Shown: positions 41,818 to 52,990, numbered from the stretch's first letter. The stretch is DNA of 64,000 bases from Paralithodes platypus (GCA_032716605.1 CM064530.1:6348086-6412085); one strand, 5' to 3'. The notes: generated by a model from the letters alone, not told the origin. A program made the numbers and translations.

Positions 41818-42032
41818 AAGCCGGTGTCACAAGCGCTCTTATTTCGTCAATTTTTTGCCGGCAATATTAGTCTAGCACCTTCAAAATTTAAGTTATATCT
41901 GAAATCGCGTACCTAGCATAATCTACATTTACTCTGGTTTTCGACTCCAGTGTGAAAGAGCCTCAAAATATTACGAGAACAAACTTGCTCATCGAAAATT
42001 GCCGAAAAATGCGCTCGTGTGACACCGGTTTC
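41818..42032. mobile_element. MITE, 'GCCGGTRTCACACGAG' family, copy 3
   Basis: aaagccggtgtcacaagcgc ... cgctcgtgtgacaccggttt. A fourth end fragment (gcgctcgtgtgataccgcct) lies at about 50795-50815. Confidence 0.85.
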
Positions 42033-42067
42033 ATAAATTGTTTGGCTAGATTGATCAGCATCTGTTG

Positions 42068-42240
42068 TTAGTCCGTTCATTCTAGGTGGGGCAGAAATCG
42101 TAACCCCTATCCTCTCATAACTCAAATAGGACAAGAGGGAATAGGTGTATAAATTGATGGCTCATTTGCTCTAGCCCTTTTTGAGTTACAGAGGTTAGAG
42201 GTTACGATTTCTGCCCAACCTACAATGAACGGACTATAAG
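42068..42240. mobile_element. Foldback element
   Basis: tccgttcattctaggtgggg cagaaatcgtaacc and its complement ggttacgatttctgcccaac ctacaatgaacgga bound about 170 bp. Related but decayed foldbacks lie at 41655-41810, 43218-43452, 46905-47010 and 57505-57720. Confidence 0.7.
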
Positions 42241-42289
42241 TGTCGACAACTATGAAGATCTATGGTCAGCGAAGGTAAAGATATATTAC

Positions 42290-42670
42290 CTCACCAACTA
42301 AAAAAATATCTGTATATGAAGTTAGTAAAACGGTCTATATAATTATGAAGTCAGTAAAATGAGTCTATATTTTTAAGTCAGTAAAAGAGGTATATATATG
42401 AAGTCAGTAAAAAGGGTTTATATAATTGTGAAGTCGGTAAAAAAAGGTCTAAATATGAAGTCAGTAAAAAGGGTGTATATAATATATGAAGTCAATAAAA
42501 ATGGTCTATATAAGAAATAAGTAAAACAAATTCTATAGATGAAGTCAGTAAAGCAGGTCTATAGATGAAGTCAATAAAAAAGGTCTATACAGTATATGAA
42601 GTCGGTAAAATAAAGGTCAAAATATGAAGTCAATAAAATAAGGTCTAAATATGAAGTCAGTAAGGTGTGG
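42290..42670. repeat. Degenerate tandem repeat (tatgaagtcagtaaaa)
   Basis: A 24-30 bp unit containing gaagtcagtaaaa and ggtctata repeats about 13 times with many small indels. Confidence 0.8.
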
Positions 42671-42984
42671 AGGTCTACCTGTGTGTGTTCTCCCTAGGTC
42701 AGCACTATTGAGGTGTACGGTAGTAGGTCGGTGTATGTGTGGATTGTTACTGTGACTGTAAAACCACATACACGGGACAGTCACTCCATCACCACCTGTT
42801 TCTTCCTAATATGACGCAGACGCACACACATACACATATACATACTGTACATACACACACACACACGTCATGCACATACACACACACATGCACACACACA
42901 CTCCTGCCCACTCTCTGAACATCCTTTCTTCCCATACCACTTCACTCACTCAGTCACGTGCAGATACATATTTTAGACTACAGA

Positions 42985-43120
42985 GCATGGACAACGAGGG
43001 ACTGGAGTTCTCGAAAAGGGGCCCCAGTCCTGAAAATGTACTTGACTTGCAGTATGCTGGCTTAATAATTCTGAATGGTTGATAGCCTCTGACGTACTAT
43101 TGTAACTAACTAACTAATTA
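42985..43120 (+). mobile_element. LINE 3' end with TAAC tail
   Basis: gggactggagttctcgaaaa ... ggttgatagcctctgacg ... taactaactaactaa. Parallel to 838-957 but without minisatellite expansion. Confidence 0.65.
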
Positions 43121-43217
43121 GCATGGACATCGGAAAACCTCTCATGTTTTAACTCTTGTACTAATGTACTTCCTTCTTCCTTGCTGCACTTTTCTTCATA
43201 CTTACCTACCTATACCC

Positions 43218-43452
43218 TGTTCCAAATTGGTAGGCCAGAGATCGTGAACCCTAAGCTCTGTAGTTCAAAAGGGCTAGAACAAATGGGCTGTATATGTCCA
43301 CAATGACACTGGAGTGTAAATGTCCACTTTTGGGAAGGGCTGATCGACCCTTCTCAAATGATAGAAATATTAGCTCTTTCACTCGAGTCATTTGCGGGTT
43401 GTAGAGGCTAATGTGTTCAAGAGTTTTGGACTACGTATTTGGAACAGGGTAT
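43218..43452. mobile_element. Foldback element (CCTGTTCCAAATT ends)
   Basis: ccctgttccaaattggtagg ... acgtatttggaacaggg. Inverted ends and internal inverted blocks around agggctagaacaaatgggct. Confidence 0.65.
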
Positions 43453-43667
43453 AATAACACTCTGTTATTCCTCTGTGTTTCCTCTCCCTATGGACAACTT
43501 TATGATTTCTAGTCGTTTGGGGACATTCAAACTCAAATAATGTTTTACAAACTTTTATTATTATCTAATTTATGAAATCCTCGTTCATATTTTTGGTGAC
43601 AATCATAATTATAGTGTATTCAAGCTCACCTGGCAGACATTAGTAACGCTGCCTTTGTATACTTCCT

Positions 43668-43830
43668 AGACTGGTTTGGTGGTGTAATGGTTTAGATGCT
43701 TATGTTCTGGGTGTGGTGTCCTGAGTTCGAATCCCGGGAGGACCATATGCTTTCATTAGTTTATTGGGGGTTTGTAATGGATGATTAATGTTAAGAACGG
43801 GGTGTTACTTATTTATAAACTCTTTGTGAG
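43668..43830 (+). mobile_element. tRNA-derived SINE, complete copy
   Basis: ttggtggtgtaatggtttag (A box), gtcctgagttcgaatcccgg (B box), then atatgctttcattagtttat and aagaacggggtgttacttat. The reverse copy at 47850-48002 covers the same length. This is the reference copy for the split ones. Confidence 0.75.
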
Positions 43831-43903
43831 ACGCCGCCTTTGTTTAATGTGGGTATTACAGAAACAGCGTTACCAATTTCTGCCAGGTTACCTTGAATAC
43901 ACT

Positions 43904-44115
43904 TTAACCCTCTGAGGATCGATGACGCACTCTTTTGTTTTCTAGCTATTATTAGACGATTTTATTCAGATTAGGAAGGGTATATGGAAGTCAGAGGGTT
44001 CATTGAGATAGTCTTTACCAATTTAATACCCACACATCCTTCATAAGCTGCATAAAATCGTCTAATGATAGCCAAAAATAAACTGCTAAAACGCGTCAGA
44101 GCTTCAAGGGGTTAA
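43904..44115. mobile_element. Foldback MITE, TTAA/TAGACGATTTTAT family, complete
   Basis: ttaaccctctgaggatcgat ... gagcttcaaggggttaa, with attagacgattttattcaga and its inverted partner. Confidence 0.82.
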
Positions 44116-44213
44116 GACCTTGTGTGTTTGTTATGCATGTAACTGCAACGTTAATTGATTATAATGGATATATATCATAATAATTAGCATATTTGATTGT
44201 TTTTTTGTATATA

Positions 44214-44426
44214 TTAAGCCCTTCAACACGATGGCGTAATTTTCATCATATTCTGGTTACCAATAGACGATATTCTTTAGCTTAAAACCCACCTTTAGGG
44301 GTCAAAGGGGCAAATACGATCTTGATAAAAACTCTGAATAAGCTAGGTCCTTCTTGAACTACATAAAATCGTCTAAATTTAGCCAGAATAAATGTTAAAA
44401 AGACGTCATCGTGCTGAAGGGGTTAA
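44214..44426. mobile_element. Foldback MITE, TTAA family, complete
   Basis: ttaagcccttcaacacgatg ... catcgtgctgaaggggttaa: a perfect-looking inverted end of about 16 bp and inverted interior. Confidence 0.82.
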
Positions 44427-44639
44427 GTGATCTATGTATACGTTTCATCTATTGAGGTTTCATGTGTGTATTAACTATGTAAATGTTTTGTCTATTGAGG
44501 TTTTATTAAGATTATTACGATTATGTTTTGGGGTTTAAAGGGTTTACACAATCCCTCTGTTGCTTACTGGAGAAGCATGGAGAAAGGGGAGGAGGTGGGC
44601 AGGTACTTTTTTTTCTCAGTCTTTATGTCACGGAATGCA

Positions 44640-45120
44640 TCACGCTCACGATTCTGTCACAGCTCTATCACGGCTCTATTATGGCTCTAGCATGGTTCTG
44701 TCACGGCTCTATTATAGTTCTGTCACGCTTCTATTATAGTTGTGTTTTATCACGGTTCTATTACGGCTCTATCATGACTATTATAGTTCTGTCATGGCTC
44801 TATCACGGCTCTATTACGGTTTTATTATGGTTTTATCACGACTCTATTACGATTTAATTACGGTTTTGTCAAGGTGCTGTTGCATTTCTGTCACGGTTTT
44901 GTCAAGGTACTATTGCATGTCTGTCACAGTTTTGTCAAGGTTCTATTGCATGTCTGTCACGGTTTTGTCAAGGTACTAGTATATTTCTGTCACGGTTATG
45001 TCAAGGTAGGCCTACTATTGAATTTCTGTTACGGTTCTGTCAAGATTCAATCAAATTTCTATCACGATTTTGTCAAGATACCATTGCATTACTGTCACGG
45101 TTCTGTCACGGTGTTATCCT
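44640..45120. repeat. Degenerate tandem array (ttctgtcacggttttgtcaagg)
   Basis: The motifs tctgtcacgg, ctctattatag and gtcaaggt repeat in an irregular 20-50 bp rhythm. The last part has a period of about 48-50 bp (gcatgtctgtcacggttttg). Confidence 0.75.
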
Positions 45121-45336
45121 CGTTCCTGTCAGCTCTGGAACACGCGAACATTGTTCCGGGTGGCATGAACACGTCGGTTACTTCAGCCATATCATCACCG
45201 GCTATCGACCACTACCGCCGGGGACAATAACAAACGGCGAGGGCTTTGTCCCGCGGGGGGCTGAATTTATTATGGGGTACTGTTGTATTTCTGGCTGTTC
45301 TGCCTGTGTGTCTGTCTATTATCTCGCTGTTGATCG

Positions 45337-45340
<4 letters not shown>

Positions 45341-45420
<80 letters not shown>
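45341..45420. repeat. Compound (CT)n(AT)n(GT)n microsatellite
   Basis: Three adjoining dinucleotide runs. Confidence 0.95.
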
Positions 45421-45649
45421 ACGAATTTATTGTTGTATGTTGATTTTATGCTTCTTGAATTCTCCTTTTTCTGCAAGACTGGTACTATGTATTATGTCGG
45501 GTATGTTCAGTGCTGTACAGTATATTCAATAGATCGATGTTTCTTTCCAGCATTATGTACTGTATTGTTCACAGTAACATGTTATTTGCCATGGTGTGTG
45601 AACATTCCGTGAAGGTGATGCATTCATTTTGGATACTGTACATTTCAAG

Positions 45650-46575
45650 GTAATGACGTCAGGGGTACACGCTGTATCGCATTTCTGTTCTGTTTTCTGG
45701 CTATTATTAGACGATTTAATTTAGATTAGGAAGGGAATTGTGGAAGTTAGAGGTTTAATTGAGATACACAATATCAACACTTCATATTCTCTCAATATTC
45801 TAGGTGTATCTTTATCATTCGACCTTACTTGGAAAGATCATATTACCACTCTTTCTAAAATAGCTTCCCAAAAGTTAGGTGTGCTCAACTACCTCCTTGG
45901 GTTCTTCACCCCCGCACAGCTTCTTGCTCTGTATCGGGGCACAGTGCGCCCCTGTATTGAGTATTGTTCGCATGTGTGGGGAGGCTCCACCCATACCGCA
46001 CTTCTCTAACGATTAGAATCAAAAGCATTTCGCCTCATTAACTCACCTCTTCTTACTACTTTCCTACAATCTCTTTTTACACGCCGCAATGTTGCATCTC
46101 TTTCACTCTTCTATCACTATTACAACAATCAGTGTTCTTCAGAGCTCTCTCCATGCATACCCCCTCCCTTGCGGCGAGTGCGAGGCACCCACCTTGCAAT
46201 ACAGTCCCAGTCCTATTCTGTCCAGCTTTCCAATCCAAGAATTGCCACATTTTCTCGGTCTTTTATCTACTCAATAAGTGAACTCTGGAACTCTCTCCCT
46301 CAATCAATCTTTCGTTCATCCTATGACTTAAATAGTTTGAAAACTTTGTGTGTCCAGGCATTAATTTTTTACCCCAACGTCCCTTCAATTTAGCTCTGTC
46401 ACTTTTTTTGGCTATGGGGGAGACACTCGTTACAGGCAAACTGCCTTTTGTTTCCTTTATACACATAAGTATTTACTCATATAATGCCAACAGATCCTTC
46501 CTAAACTGTATACATTTGTCTAATGATAGCCAGAATAAACTGTCGAAATGCGTCATAATTTTCGAAGAGTTAACT
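45650..46575 (+). mobile_element. Foldback MITE split by a Jockey-like LINE fragment
   Basis: MITE left part to about 45768 (ggctattattagacgattta, agattaggaaggg). LINE fragment 45768-46487. MITE right part 46488-46575 (acagatccttcctaaactgt, tctaatgatagccagaataa). Confidence 0.75.
45768..46487 (+). pseudogene. Jockey-like LINE C-terminal ORF fragment
   Basis: Reads LNILGVSLSFDLTWKDHITT, SKIASQKLGVLNYLLGFFTP, YRGTVRPCIEYCSHVWGGST, then after a stop ESKAFRLINSPLLTTFLQSL and SELWNSLPQSIFRSSYDLNS. LG...D..W..HI...., L..LY...V.P.IEYCSHVWGG and ELWN.LP are typical of the region C-terminal to the RT core in Jockey/CR1-type elements. Interrupted by stops. Confidence 0.85.
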
Positions 46576-46644
46576 GACTTGAAGAATTCCACATTATTAA
46601 AATATAAACATGACAAATATATGCCTCTTCTAGCTATGAATTAT

Positions 46645-46865
46645 ACTGCAGTTGCCCCTTCCGTACTAGCCACGTCTTATTAATTATATTCTAGCTATAT
46701 TTGGACAATTTTGTGGAGCTTAAGAAGGATCTGTGGTAGTATTTATGGTTAAGTGAAATAGTTGGAAGCCTTTTAATTGCTGGCAACCCTTTTTGAGCTG
46801 AATAAAATCGTCTCATAGTAGCCAGAATAAAGTTAAAAGGACGGCACCGGTACTGAAAGAGTTAA
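46645..46865. mobile_element. Foldback MITE, TTAA family
   Basis: gccccttccgtactagccac ... ggacggcaccggtactgaaa gagttaa. Confidence 0.7.
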
Positions 46866-47039
46866 CTAATATAATAATACAATTAATATATGTATATATA
46901 TAGCTAGTTGATTTGGGCAACAAAATAGGTGAGCTAGAAGTCGTGATCCCTAATCTCTGTAACTTAAACAAAATGGGCTGTAATCCTCCAAACCCATTCC
47001 CTGGCTGACCCTTCCCAAATGGTAGAAATGTTAGCTCGA

Positions 47040-47265
47040 TTTAACTCTAACCCAAGAGTGAACCGATTTTCCCAGTCTTTTTTCCACTCAAAATGAGTGA
47101 ACTCTAGAACTCTTTCCTTCAATCTACCTTTCCCTCATCCTACAACTTCAATTGCTTAAAGCTCTGTGTCTCCAGACATTTTTACAAACGTGCCTTGAAT
47201 TTGGCTCTGTCACTCTTCCAAGTTTGGGATGACACTCGTTACACGCAGCTCTGCCTTCAGTGTCC
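47040..47265 (+). mobile_element. Jockey-like LINE 3' end fragment
   Basis: cccaagagtgaaccgatttt, gaactctagaactctttcct and ggctctgtcactcttccaag match the last 250 bp of 45768-46487 at DNA level. Confidence 0.65.
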
Positions 47266-47285
47266 TTGCATGACTTCTTTATCTC

Positions 47286-47467
47286 TTAATTCTTTGACTA
47301 CCAACGACGTGTGTTATATTATATTCTAGCTATATTTAGACTATATTATGCAGCTTAGGAAGGATGTGTGGTAGTTAAATGGGTGGGGTGAGATCTGAAA
47401 ATATTCGTCTAATAGTTGAAAGAATATGATCACAAAGACGTCCCTGGTAGCCTACTGAATGGGTTAA
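47286..47467. mobile_element. Foldback MITE, TTAA family
   Basis: ttaattctttgactaccaac ... actgaatgggttaa, with tgcagcttaggaaggatgtg. Confidence 0.7.
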
Positions 47468-47849
47468 TCCTGTCCAACAACACTAAGACAAAAATTAAAA
47501 AGAATACAATAACAAAAAGAACAATAACAAAGAAAACGAGAATAAGATAAAGAACCTGTACAAGGAGTGAGTTAAAATGATTATATCCCCCAATAATGTA
47601 TGCGACAGAGTGAAAAATACTGCAGGCGGTGTAGATCTCCCTTTGGAAGAGTGTTTCAAGGCCTTCGAGGTGTCAATATAATGTCTCGCCTGATGGCAAG
47701 ACAACAACACCATCAGCAGGTAATTGATGGCCTTTGCACCGGCTCACCTCTCACAAACTAAACATAAACGTCTGAAGGTCATGACTATAGCCTATTCCAA
47801 ATTAGTAGTCCAGAAATTGTGAACCCTAACTTGTAGAGATTTCAGACAT

Positions 47850-48002
47850 AAGTAACACCCCGTTCTTAACATTAATTATCAACTACAAACCCCAATGCAC
47901 TTGAATAAACTAATGAAAACAGATGGTCCTCCCGGGATTCGAACTCTGGACACCACACCCAGAACATAAGCATCTAAAATTCTAAACCATTACACCACCA
48001 AC
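47850..48002 (-). mobile_element. tRNA-derived SINE, complete reverse copy
   Basis: Reverse strand: ttggtggtgtaatggtttag ... gttcgaatcccgggaggacc ... aagaacggggtgttactta. Confidence 0.75.
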
Positions 48003-48004
48003 AC

Positions 48005-48325
48005 AGCTTGTTAGAGCCGTATTATACAGTTAGTGGTATTATTCTAGCGTTTTCAGACATGTTAGAGCCATATTCTAGAGTTTGTGGCATTATTCTAGAG
48101 ATTTCAGAAATGTTAGAGCCATATTCTAGAGTTAGTTGCATTATTCAAGAGATGTCAGACATGGTATAGCCATATGCTAGAGTTAGTGGCATTATACTAG
48201 AGATTTCAGACATGTTAGAGCCATATTCTACATTATTCTAGAGATGTCAGACATGTTAGAGCCATATTCAACATTATTCTAGAGATGTCAGACATGTTAG
48301 AGCCATATTCTACAGTTTGTGGCAT
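48005..48325. repeat. Degenerate 40-55 bp tandem repeat
   Basis: The block tcagacatgttagagccata and ttctagagtt.gtggcattat recurs about seven times with length variation. It starts at the SINE head. Confidence 0.8.
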
Positions 48326-48328
48326 CAT

Positions 48329-48815
48329 TTAAGGGGGGATGGGCGTATTTATTTTCTCATTTATGTATTTTTTGTATATGTTATAGTTTGCTCTCTAGAC
48401 CTCCATCAAGCTTTATATAACACCCGCCCAAGACTCTTCTTCAAGATAAATTTGTACATTTTTCGATAGAAAAATATCCCGGCCAAAGGCTGGTTCATCG
48501 AAAAATACAGGCTCGCTTTCGCTCGCCTGGAAAAGATCGACACCTAAATAAAAACATAAGAACATAAGACAAATTGAAATCTGCAGAAGGCCTATATTGG
48601 CCCATACGAGGCAGATCCCTTCTTCCCTACATCCCTATTTGTAACTGACATGAAAAGTCTTAAATGTTGACAAAGAAATGGGGCGAAAGGTCTTAAAATC
48701 GTCAAACTAATGGGGCAAACGTCTTACAATCTCAAAACTAATGGGGATAAGCATGAGGAAGAAAGGGGACCATAAGAACGGCCCATCTCACCATAAGAAC
48801 GGCCCATCTCACCAT
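48329..48815 (-). mobile_element. MITE (hairpin/TTAA family) with a nested short repeat
   Basis: tttaaggggggatgggcgta ... tcccggccaaaggctggttc ... ggctcgctttcgctcgcctg. An insertion at about 48547-48650 (cataagaacataagacaaat, ctgcagaaggcctatattgg, cccatacgaggcaga) is a common-looking dispersed sequence, also echoed at 17905-17950. The right end carries a threefold accataagaacggcccatct. Confidence 0.65.
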
Positions 48816-48933
48816 AAGAACGGATCTAGCGGTATTCTTTGTGTTCATGGGGTATACCTGTCTTAAGAGCCAATGAAAGGTGTTTGGTCAAAAGTATATA
48901 TATATATAGGTACAGTTGCCCACATAAGCGACT

Positions 48934-49297
48934 TTAAGGGCAGGAAGACCGTTTTTCTGGACCCCCTTCTCCCTAATGTTTAGCCCCACTAGTTTTGAAA
49001 TTTTGAGACGTTGGTTCCATTAGTTTGGGGATGTCATGACCTTTCACCCCATTTCTTTGTCAATATTAGGACCCTTCGCGCCATTTAGGTGTCGATTTTT
49101 TCCTGGCGAGCGATAGCGAGCCTGTAATTTTAGGAGGAATCTGCCTTTGGCCGATAAATTTTTCTATTGAAAAATGTACAAATCTATCTTGAAGGGGGGG
49201 TCTAGGGGGTGTTTTTCTAAGCTTGATGGAGGTCTAGGGAGGAAACTAATATGAAAAATATATGAATACACCAAACAAACAGCCACTGTCCCCTTAA
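48934..49297 (+). mobile_element. MITE (hairpin/TTAA family), complete
   Basis: tttaagggcaggaagaccgt ... cactgtccccttaa, with the family interior. The 23 bp on its left (tacagttgcccacataagcg) are a mariner-like MITE end. Confidence 0.75.
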
Positions 49298-49464
49298 TAC
49301 CTTAACCCCATTTCCTTGTCAATTTTAAGACCTTTCGTGCAATTTAGGTGTCGATTTTTTCCTGGCGAGCTCCAGTTCTGACGCTATTCTTGACTTACAG
49401 TGTGCTGGCTTAATAATCCAGAGGGGTTGATCTTGTACACTCGAGGAAACAACAATCTAAATAT

Positions 49465-49655
49465 GTACAGTCGCGCTAATAAGTGATGTCTCTGCGCCAA
49501 GTTTATTTCGATCAATAATTGGTATCAGCAATATCTAAGCTTCATTTCTTCATATCGAGTGAAATATACAAACATGTTCCTACACTTACCCACCCTATTC
49601 AACATCTGACAGACATTAATACAGCACAGAGCGAGCCAAACGTAATGACAGCTGG
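49465..49655. mobile_element. Mariner-like MITE merging into a (GA)n tract
   Basis: tacagtcgcgctaataagtg ... taatgacagctggga; the right terminus is replaced by gagagagaaagaaag. Confidence 0.8.
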
Positions 49656-49799
49656 GAGAGAGAGAAAGAAAGAGAGAGAGAGTGGGTGATATTACATAAC
49701 CAAGATAAGCCTAACTCGTTCCCAGCTCTCTCTCTCTCTCTTTAAAAATTGGTTCTTCCGCAACAAACACACACGCACACCTTTTAAATCGTACTGTAG

Positions 49800-49962
<163 letters not shown>

Positions 49963-50053
49963 GTTTTTCATAATTAAATTATTTTCTAGGAATGAATATA
50001 CATAAGGCCATAATTGGAATTCTGAACCTTACATTCCCCCGCTATCTGTGAGT

Positions 50054-50058
<5 letters not shown>

Positions 50059-50131
<73 letters not shown>

Positions 50132-50170
50132 CCTATATATATATATTTTTTTTTTTTTTTTTTTTTTTTG
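50059..50170. repeat. (AT)n followed by poly(T)
   Basis: About 35 AT units, gcc, five more, then about 25 T. Confidence 0.95.
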
Positions 50171-50281
50171 TCAGTGCATAATAAGCAAAACAATTCAACT
50201 TATCTCCCTCATATTATTTATCTCTCTGGTTCTTCATGCTAATGATTATTTTCCTGTTTACTTTCCGTAGATTTAAACCCA

Positions 50282-50710
50282 TTAAGGGGGCCCACCTTGT
50301 ATTTTTTTCTCTCTCTCTGGGTTATTTATATCCATTCGACCCCATTCAGCCTACTGTTTTAAGACGTGTATCCCCATCCAGGTGTCGATTTTTTCCTGGC
50401 GAGCGGCAGCGCTCCAGTATGTTTTGTTTAGGCCCTAAATGTGTTTTGAGAGCAGGCTAAATTTGTACATTTTTCGATAGAAAAATTTCTCCGGCGAAGC
50501 CGGATTTCTTCATACAATGCTGGCTCGCTATCGCTCATTTAAGCTATATACTGTATATATATATTAACATTTATTTAGTTTCCTCCCTAGACCTCCCCTT
50601 TCCTCCCTAAATATCGACACCTGGATGGGGATAAACGTCTTACAACAGTTGGCTGAATGGGGCCTAATGGTTACAAGCCAGGGAAAGAGAGAATAGGAGA
50701 GAAAAATAGC
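50282..50710. mobile_element. MITE (hairpin/TTAA family), variant subfamily
   Basis: ttaagggggcccaccttgta, then ttctctctctctgggttatt and ctggcgagcggcagcgctcc ... gacacctggatggggataaa and ggttacaagccagggaaaga. A foldback like the pieces at 2026-2690. Confidence 0.65.
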
Positions 50711-50818
50711 AGTTGATCCCTATTAACATTTCCAGTGTGATGATTAATTTGCACTTCATTCTGGATAATAACAATGGACGATTTTTGGACGACAGTGCGC
50801 TCGTGTGATACCGCCTCT

Positions 50819-51010
50819 ATCCCCTTCAGTACCGGGGATATGTCCTTTGTGTCATATTCTGGCAACTATTAGACGATTTTCTTCAGCTTAGAAATAACAT
50901 CTACCAGTTAAAAAGCTGCAGACTATCTCAATTATTCCTTTTAGCTACCGTGTGTCCTTTCTAAACTTCACAAAATCGTCTAAATTCATCTAAAATAAGT
51001 ACAGCAAGGC
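50819..51010. mobile_element. Foldback MITE, TTAA family, degenerate
   Basis: ccccttcagtaccggggata ... cttcacaaaatcgtctaaat; ends decayed. Confidence 0.55.
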
Positions 51011-51039
51011 CCTTTCAACAATAACAAGGCTTCGATATA

Positions 51040-52516
51040 TCTCGACCAGCCCTTTCAACTACCACAGATCCTTCCTAAGCTGTATACTATCGTCAACATA
51101 TCTATCTATCTATGTTTTATCTATTTACTCAGGCCCAATCCCCACTTTTCCTATTTTTGTTCTATTGTCTATCTATTTACTCGGGGCCAAATCCCCACTT
51201 TTCCTATTTTTGTTCTATTGTCTATCTACAGGTATTTACTCGGGGCCCAATCCCCACTTTTCCTATTTTTGTTCTATTGTCTATCTACAGGTATTTACTC
51301 GGGGCCCAATCCCCACTTTTCCTATTTTTGTTCTATTGTCTATCTATTTACTCGGGGCCCAATCCCCACTTTTCCTATTTTTGTTCTATTGTCTATCTAT
51401 TTACTCGGGGCCCAATCCCCACTTTTCCTATTTTTGTTCTATTGTCTATCTATTTACTCGGGGCCCAATCCCCACTTTTCCTATTTTGTTCTATTGTCTA
51501 TCTATTTACTCAGGCCCAATCCCCACTTTTCCTATTTTTGTTCTATTGTCTATCTATTTACTCGGGGCCCAATCCCCACTTTTCCTATTTTTGTTCTATT
51601 GTCTATCTATTTACTCAGGCCCAATCCCCACTTTTCCTATTTTTGTTCTATTGTCTATCTATTTACTCGGGGCCCAATCCCCACTTTTCCTATTTTTGTT
51701 CTATTGTCTATCTATTTACTCGGGGCCCAATTCCCTCTTTTCCTATTTTTGTTCTATTGTCTATTTACTCGGGGCCCAATCCCCACTTTTCCTATTTTTG
51801 TTCTATTGTCTATCTATTTACTCGGGGCCCAATTCCCTCTTTTCCTATTTTTGTTCTATTGTCTATCTATTTACTCGGGGCCCAATCCCCACTTTTCCTA
51901 TTTTTGTTCTATTGTCTATCTATTTACTCGGGGCCCAATTCCCTCTTTTCCTATTTTTGTTCTATTGTCTATCTATTTACTCGGGGCCCAATCCCCACTT
52001 TTCCTATTTTTGTTCTATTGTCTATCTATTTACTCGGGGCCCAATTCCCTCTTTTCCTATTTTTGTTCTATTGTCTATCTATTTACTCGGGGCCCAATCC
52101 CCACTTTTCCTATTTTTGTTCTATTGTCTATCTATTTACTCGGGGCCCAATTCCCTCTTTTCCTATTTTTGTTCTATTGTCTATCTATTTACTCGGGGCC
52201 CAATCCCCACTTTTCCTATTTTTGTTCTATTGTCTATCTATTTACTCGGGGCCCAATTCCCTCTTTTCCTATTTTTGTTCTATTGTCTATCTATTTACTC
52301 GGGGCCCAATCCCCACTTTTCCTATTTTTGTTCTATTGTCTATCTATTTACTCGGGGCCCAATCCCCACTTTTCCTATTTTTGTTCTATTGTCTATCTAT
52401 TTACTCGGGGCCCAATCTCCACTTTTCATTTTTGTTTTTTTTCTTTTTCCCACTTTTCCTATAGCTATTATTATAATATAACACACACGTCGCTGGTACT
52501 CCAAGGGTTAACCCCG
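51040..52516 (+). mobile_element. Foldback MITE carrying the 53-bp minisatellite inside
   Basis: Left remnant 51045-51095 (cagccctttcaactaccaca gatccttcctaagc ... atcgtcaacatat). Right remnant about 52460-52516 (atagctattattataatata, cacgtcgctggtactccaag ggttaa). The uninterrupted homologue is 53735-53822. Confidence 0.75.
51105..52435. repeat. 53-bp minisatellite, about 25 copies, with alternating variants
   Basis: Unit: tctatctatttactcggggc ccaatccccacttttcctat ttttgttctattg. From about 51720 to 52300 copies with aatccccac and aattccctc alternate strictly, giving a 106-bp dimer. The unit has no stop in any + frame, so three overlapping 430-450 codon frames exist; these are artefacts. In reverse the unit equals the tail gaaaagt.gg.a.tgggcctgagtaaata of the 10640-10845 retroelement. 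Confidence 0.95.
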
Positions 52517-52692
52517 TGACAACAACCTATGACACACTTATCGTTATCTCTTAATATATACTATTATATTACCATATAGGATGTTATTATAGCGACGTAT
52601 AGTTAAGTGGATATATTCTAGTTATGATGTTTGCTTCGTTCGCTCTTTTTTTCAATGATCAAAGGAATCCTGGCCTAACATTATTCTATTAA

Positions 52693-52699
<7 letters not shown>

Positions 52700-52724
<25 letters not shown>
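52700..52724. repeat. Poly(T)
   Basis: About 25 T followed by aataattg. A (TA)n/(GA)n stretch follows at 52755-52797. Confidence 0.9.
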
Positions 52725-52728
<4 letters not shown>

Positions 52729-52844
52729 ATTGCTGGAAATGGGTTTTATATATACCGTATATATATATAGAGAGAGAGAGACAGAGAGAGAGAGAGTAGT
52801 CAAAATACGATAATTTAAGAACTCCAAGGGGTAATTATTCCGCT

Positions 52845-52990
52845 TGACTTAATATAAGTGTATGGAATTACGGTGGGAGTATCCTAGGTTCGAGTCCTTG
52901 GAGTACCACATGTATTCATTACTTTCATCCATTGCATCAGTTAGGTTTAGTTGTAAATTAATGGGTGGGGTTGGTGAAAACAAATATGAA
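52845..52990 (+). mobile_element. tRNA-derived SINE
   Basis: gtgggagtatcctaggttcg agtccttgg (B box) then acatgtattcattactttca and aattaatgggtggggttggt. Reverse copies at 57090-57200 and 62768-62865. Confidence 0.6.

Noticed and set aside
43668..43745. Possible tRNA genes (A and B boxes with GTTCGAATCCC)
   Set aside because: The same sequence with a fixed 3' body occurs many times, some copies split. No complete acceptor stem could be folded, so these are tRNA-derived SINEs.
45246..45532. Open frames with long IYIYIY/HTHTHT runs
   Set aside because: They arise from the CT/AT/GT microsatellite.
51112..52519. Three overlapping + strand open frames of 433-450 codons
   Set aside because: They result from a stop-free 53-bp minisatellite read in three frames (53 is not a multiple of 3, so all frames encode the same three peptides in rotation). 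Not proteins.
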